The notes: generated by a model from the sequence alone, not told the origin. Shown: positions 1 to 15,400, numbered from the stretch's first letter. The stretch: DNA of 64,000 bases from Plectrocnemia conspersa (GCA_009617715.1 VTFK01000224.1:62001-126000), one strand, 5' to 3'. Translations and numbers: made by a program.

Positions 1-201
1 TTATAACTGACGAGTCTATTGTCGGACTCGGCTCTAAAACCAGAAAAATGCCTTGTTTGTCATTCAGTACATTGTCGTGATTATGATGGATTTGTCGAAC
101 ATGTCAGGTGAGACGCAGGAGGCGTGATAATGTCTCGGCGGCGATGCGAACACGGCAGAGCACCAGTGGCTGTCGCGGGCCGCTGCGGCCGCCTAGCCTA
201 C

Positions 202-400
202 CTGGTTCCCTGATCCTAACGAAGTGACTCCCAGACGAGGTCTGACGCTTCCCGTATGGCTCATCATCGAAGAGGCGAGTGAATCCGGTGGCGATCCGCG
301 TCCATGTACGGCGCACGTACCAGGACGGCGGTTGGATGGTGAACGTGATACTTTGGCCAGAGGTGCAAAGAGTCCAAATCTTGGTGCGCATTCAAAATAT
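202..400 (-). CDS. CLIP-190: CLIP exon, end of CAP-Gly 2 and Ser/Arg linker
   Basis: 199 nt, acceptor TTGTAG at 401-406, donor CCAG|GTAGGC. It opens [19 protein letters not shown], the classical end of a second CLIP CAP-Gly domain, and then a Ser/Arg/Gly-rich tail. It ends on a codon boundary. Unspliced it would stop three codons later (TAG), so the donor is required. High G+C continues to about 110 without a usable frame. Confidence 0.85.
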
Positions 401-3400
401 CTACAAAACGTTATGTATCTTATCATTGTGGACAATTCAGAACAACTTTAATTAGTGCTATATATTTTTAGATCAATCCATTAATTTGTGCATCGTGATA
501 AGGTTAAATAACGATAGCTTGTGTGGTACCCACTTTGACGAAATATAGTTAAATGAGCTGAATTTAGTCTCTATTCTGATAATAAGAAAATGATTTCTGG
601 TTATTTAAAATAACCAGAAATCGAGCAGTAAGTAAAATGGCTCAAGTAATTGCTGCTTCTTTGTCAAAATATTTGATAAGCTACAGCTGTAGCACTGTTT
701 CTGCTGGACATTGGTATTACTAGAGTATTTTAATAAGAAATATAGATGTACATAGATTTAATATTAGAAACAGAGACAATTTAAGGATAGTGAAAATGAG
801 TACGGCCAGGGGAATAATGTGCAGTGGTGTGAATTTGTATAATAATATTCCTAGGATAATCTGCAAAAATAAAATTGAAAACAGATTTCCTCAATGGAAT
901 AAATAAACACTGTGTGTTCAGAAATAAATTATAATATTAAACTATTTTTTATATTATGTATGTTTCGATTAAATTTGTTTAGTGTATAAGAATTAGCTAT
1001 ATTAGCTAAATAAATAATAATTGGTCAGAACAGTGAACACCTTATGAATAACTCTATAACGAATCCTTTTCCGAAGAAAAAATACGAAGATTTACTTTAC
1101 ATAAATGCATAAACAATGTTTTATGGAACAAAGCATTTATTTAAATGCACATATCTTTTAAAATAATTCCCTGTTAAATAGCACCTTTTGATTTTAATTA
1201 CTAACAGAAGAGACTTCTAAACAAATAGGTAGTCAAAAATGTTACATAATATTTCCAATGATATTTAAAATTAAGAATGATTGCTTTTAATGATTCGAAA
1301 CCAGTGACATCCTAGTCAAGTTTTATTTTTAATGACGATTAAGTGTGCACTTTTTCCACATCAAAAATTATTACGATATTACGAGAATTCTCATTTTCAT
1401 GGCAATAATGATTAACCCTTTCACCGCGGCTGATATTTTTCCGCACCATTTAAAATTTGTTAATATGTGGGGGGCACCTATTCATGCCATATTTTTTAAA
1501 TATTATGTTTCAATAAATTCAAGTGATTTATATCCTTAAATTATACTAAATAACCATATTATTAGGCACCTTTAGGTTCCCAATGTTTTTTGTTGATTTT
1601 CTTATAAGCCAACCGCAGTGAAAGGGTTAAAGCTCTGAGCTAACGCCTTTAAATATTGTCTTATTATATTGAACATATTTTTTTGGTTGACATTAACAGC
1701 AATTATTTAGTTGTGTAAAATAATTATACTAAGCACCTGATTAAAAATATTAAGCTTAATTAGCCAACAAAGCTTAATTTCATCCCTTAGTTAGAAAAAG
1801 TTATAAAAGAATACTTCCTCTCAATAGCCATCTTACTAATGCATGAATAAGAAGGCAAAAAAAAAGTTTTTCTTACAAGTCTACATCTTACGATGCTAAG
1901 TAGAATAGCATTACTAAAGTCAGTTCATTCATCAAGTTAAATTGAAAAATATCTTGATTTCTATAAATTTTCTTCAATATCAGTAGCCACATCAACAATT
2001 CTCATATGAAAAGTGTCATACAAAGCGGTATAGTCTTTAGTTTTTGATCCAGGCGTAACATATGTTAAGTGGCAATAACTTTCTCATGGACTGACAAGAA
2101 ATTTTATTCCCATTTATTACACTAACAAGATTTTCTTCTTAAACAAATAGCACATGTTCAAAAAATCAGACACAAATTAATGGAATGATCTGTCCGAAGC
2201 AATGTAGGTCATATTTTAAACAAATTTATAAACCTCTTTCCCTCGACAGAGCCGTCATTTTTGCCGATCGGATCGTCTAATTCTACTCCGCACCATTGTC
2301 CGGTCGCAAAATCAGTCAGACCTATAAATCTCAACGTTCCGGCTTTACTGCCTTGACTACTCGATACGATGACTCTTTCTCCTAATCTCAATTCACCGGT
2401 TGCTGCAGTAGAAGTGCCTAATTAAATATTTTACATGTTAAAACTAAATCAATATTTATACGTCAACTGCGTACGATACACACTAATTCTACTAGAAAAG
2501 CTTCGTATGCTGCCGTTGGGCGAAGACGATCTTCTCGCACGAGGTATCGATGAGGTTACCGAACCGGGTGATTTAGCTTTGCCGTTTGAAACGGGCGGTC
2601 TGTCGCTTATGATACTGCCCCTCTCGCTAGCGGGTGATGCAGGAGATGGCGAAGGCAACGATATAGGCTCCCTGGTCAAGCGAGTCAAACGAGAAAAAAC
2701 ACCTTTCTTGGGTTCGCATTGAAAATATCTAACTCCGGCTACAGAGCCATCGTTTTTGCCTACAAATCGAAATTATATTAGATTTCATTTAAAATATTTA
2801 TACATATAAATATATAATAGATTCTGACCGATCGGTTCATCGAGAACTACTCCGGCCCATTCTCCCGGAGCAAATTGCGTATCTCCGATATAAGCAATTT
2901 GTCCAGACTTGCTGCCACCCACGTATACTTTGTCCCCAATGATGAATCCATCAGTATCTTCAGTCAAAACGATGCTGTGGTCTGCGTTAAAATCAGATTA
3001 TTTATTATCTTGTTTGGTATTATCGTTTTATTTATTCAAAATTTACATATGTTCTATGGTGTTTATTAATAATAATTTACATATATGTATGTAGAAGCTT
3101 ATGGCAAATACCTGAGGTTCTCCGCAGGCCGGCTTCGCTCAAACGACGGGGGTTACTCTCCCAAAGTGCATCCATAGACGTAATACTGTATGTGCTGCAA
3201 GCTGCATGACCAATACACAAAAAGCTCACACAAAATTCGGTGCTACTAGCAAAAGACCGTTCCTCGAGAGTAACGGTCTCTAGTGCAACACAAACATATA
3301 AACAAAAACAACGCTCTACAAACGAAATTTATCAAAAATTGTTAAATGTACAACTAGAACTATAATTTATATGATAACCATACTTTTCTAAGTGAGTTAA

Positions 3401-6400
3401 TAAATAAATAAGAATATCCTAAGTTCAAAGCCCAAATTAAACATGTTAAAATGGATCATAACTATGTTCTTGAACTGATGCTTTACATATAAAAGGCGAG
3501 GCATGATTTGCTACAAAAAGAGAATATGTAACGTATAGAAATGACAAATTTACTTGCAAAAATCATTTAAAAAAAAAAAATCTTTGATTTGATGTGTTCA
3601 TGAATTAAAGATCAACTGTCTGAGCATTAAGCACTATCTCTGCAATGATTGTAGCAATTGTTGCCAGTTCCAGCTTGTCAACAAGATAATTTCGCATTGT
3701 CTACCAAAATATATGGAACATCATTGACTCTTTAATAATGAAATTGTAGTAAGAAGTGTACATATCTAAGACATATGGAACAAATCATTTATAAAATCTT
3801 TTTGTAGCTATATTCTTGAATCGCCCTATTGTTTTTTTTTAATATTAAATACGTAAGATACTACACCGTATTATGTTAATGTAACACTGACAAATTTCAA
3901 TCGCAGAGCGCTGGAATAATAGCAGCTGTAATTCACATTCATAAATGCAAAAACATGCCACCGGAACGCTTAATATACAAAACACATGCGAAGCATTGTT
4001 ATTTACATACTCCAAAATGCAAACGAGGTGCAAAATATGAGTTATACACACGTTCACATTGTCGTTCAACATACCCACCATATGATTATCAATTATTTAT
4101 TATTATTTACTGTGTACTTAGATGATTTCAATTTAACTCACTGGAAGGCTTACGCTCTCGCGATGCGTTCGAACAGCTACCGAAATTGTCCTGAAACGTG
4201 TCCGATTCCTCGTCGGCCTCCTGCACGTCTGTTCATCCACCAAACATGCAAACACCACATAACGTCAAATAAAAAGACCACGCACCGGTGAGAAGAAGCA
4301 ATAATGAGCGATTCGCCGATACAATATACTGTGCATAAAAAATCTAATACATGCATTACATACGACTAAATGTATGATATGAAAAAAAAGCAATCATGCA
4401 ATTTTAACAATCTTATGATGTATTTAATGATTCTAATGAAATTCAGAAATCATATTTCATAAAGTGTGTATTAGAATTAAGAAATAGACCGACCTGCTAG
4501 CTGCTTTCTTGAATAGTCATCGCTGATTTTCCTCATTGTCTCCAATGTGGTGTCGTCTGAATTTAAAAAAAGCAAAGCCATGACAGAACAAAAACGTACA
4601 AACACATTAGTAAATTAAAATTAAAAAATAAGATGAAAATGCCCAATGTATTAAAATTTAATTGGCAGTATAAATATTTTTCTAAAACGGAATTTTAATG
4701 TCAATATCACTACATTTTTTTTTTTTTTTAGCGAAAACACGTTCATTACAAGTGAAGTCATCGTAATACAAATAAAGTAAAACGAACTGTAAACATGACA
4801 GGTTTACACGCGAAGAGCCTCTACGCACCAGTTGCTTCATATTATAGGTTCCATAAATTGATTTAAATAGGCTACTATACAGACAAATGGATAAAAATAG
4901 ATAAATTACGAGTTTCTTTGCGATTCGCCTCAAATGTATTGGAATTGAAAAAACCGACATCAGACTAGAATATATAAATATTGATTCGATGTGAGTCACG
5001 ATTCAATACGACTCTTTATATGGCTTTTAACATACTTTCTCAATAATTTACAGTACATATTCGTATTAATTGAATATATTTGTTTTTACTTATTTTCTCA
5101 GAATCCGAATCGAATCAATTAACATATTTCAAATGTATGATAAAATCAAAAATAAAAAGAAGCTAAAGAATTTATTTTACATGTTTTTTCAAAAGAGACA
5201 AACGACCGGTGAAGCTGGAAAACTGCGTCATCAAAATCCAATTTTATTTATGGTGCGTCATAAATTCTATGCTGTTATAATTATATGGCAATCAAAACAT
5301 AAGCAAAAAACTTTTATTTATATTGAATTGCAATACAATCGAGATCTGATATAAATAATAATTTATAAAATTATTCACATCTAAAAAAATATAAGAAGAC
5401 ATTTGATTTGTAATAACAGATCTCAAATCAGCTGATTGAAATTTGTCTAGCAGCTGTGTCAAAATTAATAGAACAAAAAAAAAGTCAGCAACTATTTTAC
5501 GGCTTTATTTTATAAGAAGGTTTTGATTCACTCAACCGGAGGCAATATAGCGTTTTTCATCTATTCGGGCGTCCTCTTTGTGTAAATTGGCACGAACAGT
5601 TCCATTTATCGTCAATTGAAGAATAAATATGACACGTAATAAAATAACATATTTTCAATTTTATGAACCATATCTGTTTTTTACAATCATGCGTCACCTT
5701 TCTGCATCTTCAATCCTTAAAAATGGAATTCTTTGTATCAATTTACACAAAACGTCATAATGCCAAATGGAGCGAGAATAAGAATAGCCGAGTTCGACTG
5801 TACACAGTATTTTTTTACGTCGTCGAACACGTCACTACGGCGCCATCTAATACAGCGCGACAGGTGAGGCGCTGGGAAAAAAATCGCCCAAAGTGGGCAG
5901 AAGAACACAATTATTACGATACATGCACAGCGGCCTTGAATCACGGCAAGTTCAACAATAAGTGCATAATTATCGCCGCGTGCGCACACGTGCGCGGAGC
6001 GCCCCCGCGGAAAACGAGCTCGATTAAATAAAATTAGACTAGATAGAAAATGTCTATTGTGATCAGATTGACCAACTACAATAAGGTAACACAGCCTCAA
6101 ATTTAAGGGTATTGATTAAAGACGACATTTTATTTATAGTCGTTAGTCTGCCATAATAACGGAGCTCAAAATGGATGTGCACGAGGCGTGATGTTACGAT
6201 ATGGCAACGCAATTATTATCAATTAAAATGGACGATACTGAGGTACCAGGGTTGCCTATTCAATATAAAATTGCATGTGTAATAAATATTATAAACAAAC
6301 ATGATATGTATGCTATATTACAACTTTCGTGAGCTAAGGAATTCAGAGTTCATAATTAAGTACGGTAAGTTCTCGACTTATATTGCGTAATTAGATAAAA

Positions 6401-9400
6401 TTCGATTTATTCCTTGTACATCATTCTCTGCATCAATTTCTCATTTATAGAATTGTTGTGTGTTTATTAAAATGTAAAACATAATGGATAATAGTATAAT
6501 AGACATTATACAATATTATCCAATTCGAGTTTCTGATGTTAGCGGCACTGTAAATCAGACAGCTGTCAATAATCACGTATGTTAAAAATGTCAAATTTTA
6601 GTACGCAACAATATATTTACAAAAATACCGCTTAAAATTGTACAATTGTTCTATAGAAATAACAATTCTGTACGAACTGTGTATCGAAATATACTGGAAG
6701 ATTATGGTGAATTTTATCGTTCTACTGAGCGAACAATTCGAGCGTTGTGGGTTTGATAAGGCAAGTGCATCATCTTGTCGCCTGTTCAGCCGAGAATATT
6801 ACTGCTGTAAGTGAAAATGTGGCTGAAGACCCAGAGTTGTCGATTCGTCGGCGTTCGCAGCTTTTGGACTTTTTTATGGCTCCCTTTGGCGCATTTTGCA
6901 TCTGTACTCAAAGTCCAGAGACCATGTATAGTGAATAATTTGCGCTGATTGGGTGTTAGAGCAACAGGAAGTTGATGCTGATTTTTCAAAAAAAATCGTT
7001 TTTTTTTTGATGAGGCACATTTTAATATGTATCTATGTCAATAAGCAAAATTGCAGCGTAGGGGGCGAAGAAAATTCTCATGTGATTTACGAGAAGTGTG
7101 GGGAAGAGGGGACAAATTCCCAAAATTTGTTCTCCTTGAGGGACCCGGCTCTGGAAAAATCATAACAAGAATATATTTATAAAAAAGTAAAAATCTCAAA
7201 TAATGAATCACTAGTTAAGTCTAAATACGTTTTTACCAGTAGATATATATTTCTACTAGCGAAAATATAATTTAACTGATAGGCGCTAATATGCTGCTCT
7301 AAAATGTCTATAAAACTCAATTTGATAGTTGCGAAACGTCCATTAGCTGCTCAAAACCAAATATAACCCAATGAAAGTTCTAAAACTAATTATAGTTTTA
7401 GAAATATAATTAGTTTTAGAAGAAAAAAAACTAAGCCAACTCATCTTTCAGATGAAAAAAAGCGGCAGAATAAGTACAGATAGATCTCACATATTGCTCG
7501 GTAGTACGTGCTTGCTGACAACCCAAACCTAACCTACACAAATAAACCAAATAGAATATTCATTAGATCAAGTCCAAAATTCAAACTAAACTAACTTAAC
7601 TCTGTAGAGGAAAATAAGCGAAGGAGGACAAGCGTCGCATCTCGCATATTGCTCCATAGTTTGTCTGCTTTTAAAAATATGATAGCTATTTTTACCGATA
7701 TAACTACGAACTTATGATATGAGAGTATTGGTTAAAGTATATTCAAACCGAATGTTGGTCAATAGGAGAGCTCAAAAAACAATTATCCCTTCTCAGAAGT
7801 CAAAAATTCACGTCAAAAGTAATAAAATCGTGTAGGCGCCGTCGCTCGGTTACGAGCGTTCGCGACGGCGCCTACCCGATTTTATTACTTTTGACGTGAA
7901 TTTTTGACTTCTGAGAAGGGATAATTGTTTTTTGAGCTCTCCTATTGGTCAAAATTCGGTTTAGATGTGCCTTATTCGATTAACCACCAGAGTGTAGATA
8001 CATACAATATTTATGTTAGAATAATAAAATATTTAAATGGTTAATTAAATGCGGATCTATTATATATACATATTTTAACACGTGTCATGAAAAAATATCA
8101 TGGTAATAAAAATAGAAAGCTTCCGGTTGATTTATATTATTTTATGTACTCTATATTGATTTTTCAACTTAGCAATATTAAAAAAAAAACTAAACATTCT
8201 TAGGTGCATTTGTAAGACAATATTTATACACAATAATAAAAAATCAATTTAAATGATCGATATATTTTTTTAATAAAAACCATATCATTTACATCAAACG
8301 ATTAGCATTATAAATATGGTGATTTAAAAACATTAAAATTCATAAGCTGTCCAATATATTCAAACACCGGACCATTATAAAATCACATAAAAATTAACAT
8401 CACTGTTTTTATCATATTTCCACAGAAACGAGCAATTTTCACAGAAAAGGTCAGATCAACCGCATTTTTTTAAATTAGCTGCGAAAAACCAGTTTTTGTT
8501 TTAATTACACAAAACATGACATCCGTATCTGGATAATCAAAAAATGTATCATCAAGATCGACCTCAAAACTGCGCAAAACTTTCCAACAAACGTCGATAT
8601 GATACGTAGGTGTAATAAAACAAATTTTCATTTCCGACTAGGGCAAGATTTCCCAAAAAAGAAACCCACACTGGTCTTACCTTAACTAGATTTGATGTTC
8701 GATTGCTACGGTTGACAGTACGACCGACGTCTATATCGATTCGGATGTGAATAAACAAAGCAATGCATCGCAGATCAATTACAAGACTGAATCACCTGAC
8801 CGATCGCGTTAATTACGCCCCCAGCATCAGATTACGTCTGGCGGGCGGAAGTCGCCGATTACTGTTGTTTGTTTCCTTTGAAAACAAGATGGGCTTATAA
8901 AAAGCGGAGAAAGTCTAAGCTCTAAATCTAAACCCTGATTTTCTCGAATGATACGTGACTGGTGTATCCTAGGTCGACGTCCCCGCGAAGACGTGTCGGA
9001 ATTTCCTTCCGATGATACATTATAGTAGATCCGTATTCAGTGCTAATGTAACGAGGTGACGATGGAAATCGTCTAGATTCCTGAAGTTTAATTGATACTG
9101 AACGATTTATCGATGTCGTCGGATAGTTTAGATTAATTGCAGCTATTTGAATAAACTGATTAATTGCAAATTGTAGACTTCAGTAAGAAGCAAGACATTG
9201 AAACATTCCTTAGATTCCTCTATTCTTACACGATTGCCTCAATATATGACTTATATTTATATATGACTAACCTTTTACATGTAAGTTAAATATGCTAGAT
9301 TCACTATTGTTTATCATGTATAGAATGAATCACTATAACAATATCCTTATTAACTTATTAGAAGTAGGAATTGTGTCATTTAAAAGTAGTAAAATATAAA

Positions 9401-12400
9401 TATTAGTTTGATAATAATAATAGTAATAAAAGTATTCATAATAACGTTAATTAATATTAAATCAATCGTTCACCAAAGTACACACAATTGTGCGAAATAA
9501 TTTCATCATGTGTCTTTGAAACAGGGACGTCATTTGAGAGGGGCAGAAGTATAAGTACATGGAATCCATTGCGTGCACCACTTCCCTACGAGTCCAACCC
9601 TTCGGGTGGGCACCCAGCTTGTGACGGCCGGGTGAGCGGTTCCCCCCCCCCCCAGTAGTACTAAATATTGGAGATATATTAGTGTTTCTCCCGAGCGCTC
9701 AAGGAGACGGGCTCTTGCTGGCTGGACGGCATTGCATTACATCATCCTAGTAACAGCACCACTCCCCCGGTTTACGGAGTGGGGGTGTTTATGCTGCCTC
9801 AGTCGCAATATTCAGCCCTCAGACGAGCCATTTGACCCGCCTGCTTTGTTCGTCCTAGGTAGTGCCTAGCCCGCTCTATCTCAGACGGCCAACACGAGAG
9901 GTTCCTTCCCTCAAGGGTTTGAGATTTAACTCAGGAAGGGTTCCTTGCTCTCCCATACTGATGGATGGCGTGAGTCCAGCATGTAGTGGACTGGTGCCCT
10001 TGTGAGGGGCATGTGGCATTCCCCCCCCCCTTGAATTTGGCCAGAAAAATGCATGTCATTTAATGAAATATTACGAATTTTAATGAAATGAAAATATCAA
10101 AAAAATGAAATGACCTACATGTCCTAGGTGAAAAAATTGAACCCTAAATTATTCATAATAATACAAATCAAAAGAACACACAGATCTGCTTAGAACGTTC
10201 TGAAGTTATTTGCGAGTGAAATGGTAAGGTTTAAAATGTGTTTTAGTACATATTGTGTAATATATATATATATTAAAATGTATATCACAAACAATAATAT
10301 GTTAACTCTATTTTTTGTTTAAAATGAGTTTAAACGTCCACTAGAAGCATTTTAGTAAACGGATAGTATATGTAGAACCAGCCAGTTAAGAAAGGGGTAT
10401 TGAAATTTTACGAAATAAAGGGTGTTTATCTAATTGGCAACAGCCAATTTGACAGCTAATATCTGTTTTGTGCTCAGTTTGGTTTGCCATTTCATCGTGA
10501 ACAAACTTACGCCAGAACAACTGCAAATTGTGCAAATTTATTTCGAAAATCGTGGTTTAGTTTGCGAAACTTACCATGCGCAAGTCAATTTTACGTTCGA
10601 CATAAACGTCCATCACGCAAGTAATTCTAATAATCATTGTTCGTTTTCGCACCACGCATCCGCAGAGACGTTGTACAATGCACACCGAAGAAGTTACCCG
10701 TATTAGTCGATTCGCTATTGTGCACAGCAATTGGAGCTGTGTTCCTCCACTTTATGGAAGATTTTGCGGAAAGAGCTTGAAAACAATTTCAGTTAATTTA
10801 CACTTACAACGTAACTTCTAAGGTTAAATATAAATAAGTCATTTAAAGAAAAAAGGTATCGACCTTTAACACCCAGCTACACAGATAGGCATTGCTAATT
10901 ACTTATGCACATACTGAATCAATCACTCATATCGAATGACATCTCGTTAATGTGATACAAATCGGAGAAAACCGCCAGAGCGTTAAAGACTGACTGACAA
11001 AAATTACACCAGTTACGCATCGAAGAACTAAAATTGGAGAAAAGCGGACCAAATACGTAACCAGGTCATGACCTATAAACGAATTAGAATACTTGTACGT
11101 TATAGACTTTCAGATCAGGACATTATTGCATAAGAAACTACGTCAGGACCCTTGGGTTCCCACAACAAGTGCCTCGCAAACGGCCGTTTCAAAGTCGCAT
11201 GTATAATTCATAATATTATACATTATTGTCGAGATGCAGGTTAAGTCATCGAGCACCTTTGGCGAGTCCATATTAGGCCGACCTCGTTTAGGTCCCCTCG
11301 CCCAAGGCCCTTGACGGACGATTGCCAAACGTTGGCGACCACGCGGAAATTTCCCACAACACACAGAAGGAATATTTCAAACAAGAATCATGCTGCAATT
11401 TAACTCTCTCTGCACAACTATAAAAGGAAACCCTTAATTTTGGTCGAAACAACCATTAAGTTTAGATTGCCAAAGAGTTACGTTTCCAGCCAGCATTCAG
11501 ATACATCGAAACAAAGGGTTTGAATGCTCGTGTATTTTTGGTTCAACCTTCACCGTCATCCATGAATGTCAGTTTATCTCCTATAGGTCAAGAGTGATTT
11601 TTTTTAAACACACGCACAACTCGACCCACTTTGTGCGTTTTTATCCGATGTATCAAAATATCGATAAGATTGTTATACAACTAAAGAACACACATGAAAA
11701 GTAACACACTCACGGCTGCTGTCCAGCTGTTATCGACTGGACAGATTCGCAGTCTAATGCGATATATATTTGCACTAATAAATGAGACGCTTTACGGCAT
11801 GTAAACGCTAATTGGCATCCTGACGACGACTGACGGCGTTCTAAAGACTTCTCCACCAATGCGGTAAAGTACACCTATCCGATATTATGCCGCGATAAAG
11901 CCGAACATTGTCACGATTAAGTGTGGCATTACAGAGCGCGACATAAAGTATGCCAGGAATGACTGGCGTCGGAAAATTTACGATGTCTACGATACAATAG
12001 ATCGATATGTTTCGATTTGAACGTTGATTAAGGATAAATAAGCCAACGTAGAAAAAAAAACGAGTACTTACTATATTTATGGGATAATTTATATGTATTG
12101 TCTATTTATAAAATCTACACTTATAAGCAGATGTATTATTCCTTTAGTTGACGCAATAACATTTTATTTATTTGTATTACTTAGCAAAATAAAAAAATAA
12201 AATTTAATTATTTTTACAAATTTATATCAGGACCATCCATAATCGTTAGGACGAAATTCGCTTTAGATTTTATTAAAAACAATTTTTTTGTTGACATAAA
12301 TAGACAATATTGCGTATCCAAACAGATGTAGGTACATCAACAATTCTACAACTCTTGTCTAAAAATCGTAGAGCTAACTCGAAAAAAGACAACGGTCGGT

Positions 12401-15400
12401 ACCAAAATATCTCCGTTATGCTTTTCACAGAAAATACCAACAATTTTTCAACCTCATCGTACGCAGTTTTACATCCATATCGACATTGATCAGAGGATCG
12501 AAGATTAAAACGGACGTACCACTTCGCTTCCGACTTGGAATAACGAGGGCTGAACTCGCACCAGGCAGAGCTATGCCAAATTGAAGGTGATCCTTATAAA
12601 TCGAGCAATGTAACCGCTTTTTCTGACCGTCCGATAAGGTCCAACTATTGCAGCCATAATAATAATATTGAAGCGTTTAATTCGATACCAAAGCAAGAAC
12701 AGACACGTATACATTTATTATTGCACAAATTGTACAATCATAAAATAATTAAAAACGCGCGCACCGCCAGGTTTCCCAAGCATAAAATTTAATATCCATC
12801 GTAACAAGTTAAATTTAGACTTTAAAAGTGTTCAACTTTCAAACACAAGCGCTGACCTTTTAAGTATCATAGCAATAAAATTCTATTGCATCGTTACTTT
12901 GAAAGACCGAGCATTTCCAAATACAGTTGTTAAAAACTACACAACAAACAATTTAATTGCAAAAAATATTTGGTCCGCGTATAAAAACTATTCTAACAAA
13001 AATATCATATCTCAAAAAATTATCTTATCACTTTAAATTCGATGATATCATTTTTTTTTTTATAGAACAAATTATTTACATTTCATATGCAAAGAATGAT
13101 TAAAAAACAAAGCAACACTTATTCCGATCTCTCACAAACGATATAAATTGAAAAACATCGGGGTTAATGCGGAATTCGAATTTTTCAGATGTCATTGACT
13201 TACAAGATATGAATGCTTATCTCATTGTCAATGTTACGTCACGACAAACGAAACACCCAAAACACATATTCATAAACAATTCATGTTAATCGCCGCAAAT
13301 TAGGTTTTCAGAAATTTGCCTGACGAATTCACTGACGATTAAATGATTGTCTTATACAAGTTGCTATTAGTGCATTGTTATAGTGAAAATATTGTTTTTT
13401 TAATTCCATAAAAATAAATAAAATAAAAAAGAATCTGATATTGTAAGTTGATATGGTAAACTTGCCATTTGTTTTTGAATTGTACGTCGCATGAAAATTC
13501 GAGCAAAATCTTATCAGTGCCTTATCGCAATGCATAAAAATTCAAGGAGAATCGTATATTTTATGAAGCACACTCAGCGCATAACTAAGATTAAACACAA
13601 AAAGGTCGAAAAACAGACGGTTTACAACTGCTTGAAAAAGTTCAACAATGTGCGGATACGGTACAGACCGGACAATCGCATTCGGTTATGGGATTTGAGC
13701 GCGTAACAATCGATTTCTGAATAAAGCCATAGTTTATGTAGTAAACCATGAACGTGACTACCGATCGGAAGTGCTTCGCGAACTTTTACAGACTCGGCGA
13801 GAGCATATCGAATTACGGGACACCGACAAAGGGTTGGCTGTCTACGTACGAAAGCACAGTTACTACGAGCCCCTTTCACCGCAGATGGCTTCTATAGAAG
13901 TCATCAAGAAAATCGCTAATATTCATTAGCTATCTAAAAGTGCCATTAACCTTTGAGCCTAATAATATGGTATGGACTTTATTGAACCATAATATTATAA
14001 AAAGATGGCATAAATAGGTGCCCCTCACATATTAACAAATTTCGAAACGGCGCGCAAAAATATCAGCCACTAACAGCAATAATAACAGAAGATAGCTCAA
14101 CAAACCAATTCCATTATGATTGTTTCAGGATATACTATTAATCAATAAAAAATAAAAACATCATGTCTATAAATATACAGACAAAATCCTTGAAAAAGGA
14201 AAAATATTTTCATACAACTTTAGTTAGCTCTGCCCAATGACGGTTTATGTAAATAGGAAGTAGAAAGGCATATCGGGATGACCAAGACATTGAATATATA
14301 TATATACATATATGTGCAGGACATAACAGCTATACACTAATGCACCACGCATAGAAAAAACTTGCATTAAAAATATTTACAATAATATCATTAATAGCTA
14401 GATCATAGTGCTCAGCAACTGCGAATGCCAGGATGAGAGTAAATCAATACATGATTAAAAAGTCGGATAGTTGTGCTTATAATGCGGTTATTTTAACGAT
14501 ACTAAACGCTGGTAATTAATTAGCACACAAAAACGTTCTTTCATAATCTCCGGATTGGCTTGAAGAAGAGCTTTACAAAGTATACTCGTCGCCGCGACTT
14601 GAGAGAATCATATCCCAGCATATATTATAGGAAATAAAAATGAATATTATTTCCTCATGCATCTGAGAAACATTTTTTATACATTTCCATTAAAAGTGAA
14701 TCGGCTGCATTATGCAACAAATTAAATGATCAGAATTTAAATCAACTTTGGATCAGAATAAAATATCTGTCAATTTTTTTTATTATTCAGGGTCAGAATA
14801 AATATCAAATGGTAAGAATAAAAATACGAGTAAATAATTACATACAAATTAAATAATTTGTAACATGTTTATAAAAAATAAATTCATTGTTGCTATGCGA
14901 ATTTATTTAATAAAAATAATATGGTTCCGACAATTATAACATTTATGAATCTAAATGATTGAATAAGTTATTCATTTTAAAATATTTTAAAAAATATCTC
15001 ACTGGCACCAAAACTGTTGGATAGGTTAGGTGCGAGCGAGCGTTAGTCAGAACAGTGAACACCCCATGAATAACTCTCAACGAACCTATTTAATTGTATG
15101 TAGGATGCGAAGGTATTCAGTGCATTATATGGCAAATATACCAGTTAATCATGTATGATACTGCGCAATAGTTGATTATACAATGAACACAGTACCCTAG
15201 AGCTCCTCAATTGCACTTAGAGGTTTTATTGCATATGTTTTCAATATTAAAGGACGGAAAAGCGTAGTCCATAATGTCTCAGACTAGTAACTCTGACGTT
15301 GAGGGTTCGAGCCCCAGCAGCGGCACTCGAATTTTTTATTTAAAAAAACATGCGCTATTATTAAAAAAACGGCTCTTTAAATTTATAATTATTAATATAG

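Larger units (their letters stand above)
403..2233 (-). other. CLIP intron between the two CAP-Gly 2 exons
   Basis: AT-rich intron of 1.83 kb. It holds a truncated copy of the 8-bp-TSD MITE family (1021-1185) and a complete piggyBac-type MITE (1412-1630). Nothing else recognisable. Confidence 0.7.

Noticed and set aside
5663..6100. Two overlapping 120-codon frames on opposite strands
   Set aside because: Both arise from the same G+C-rich island; no conserved motif, no plausible splice context.
11143..11364. Minus-strand frame with a PKRGRPN-type stretch
   Set aside because: It recalls the C-termini of some LINE proteins, but the match is a short basic motif with no reverse transcriptase nearby.
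15259..15335. tRNA gene
   Set aside because: The B-box is good but no complete cloverleaf can be formed, and a second copy with the same tail exists, so it is a SINE.
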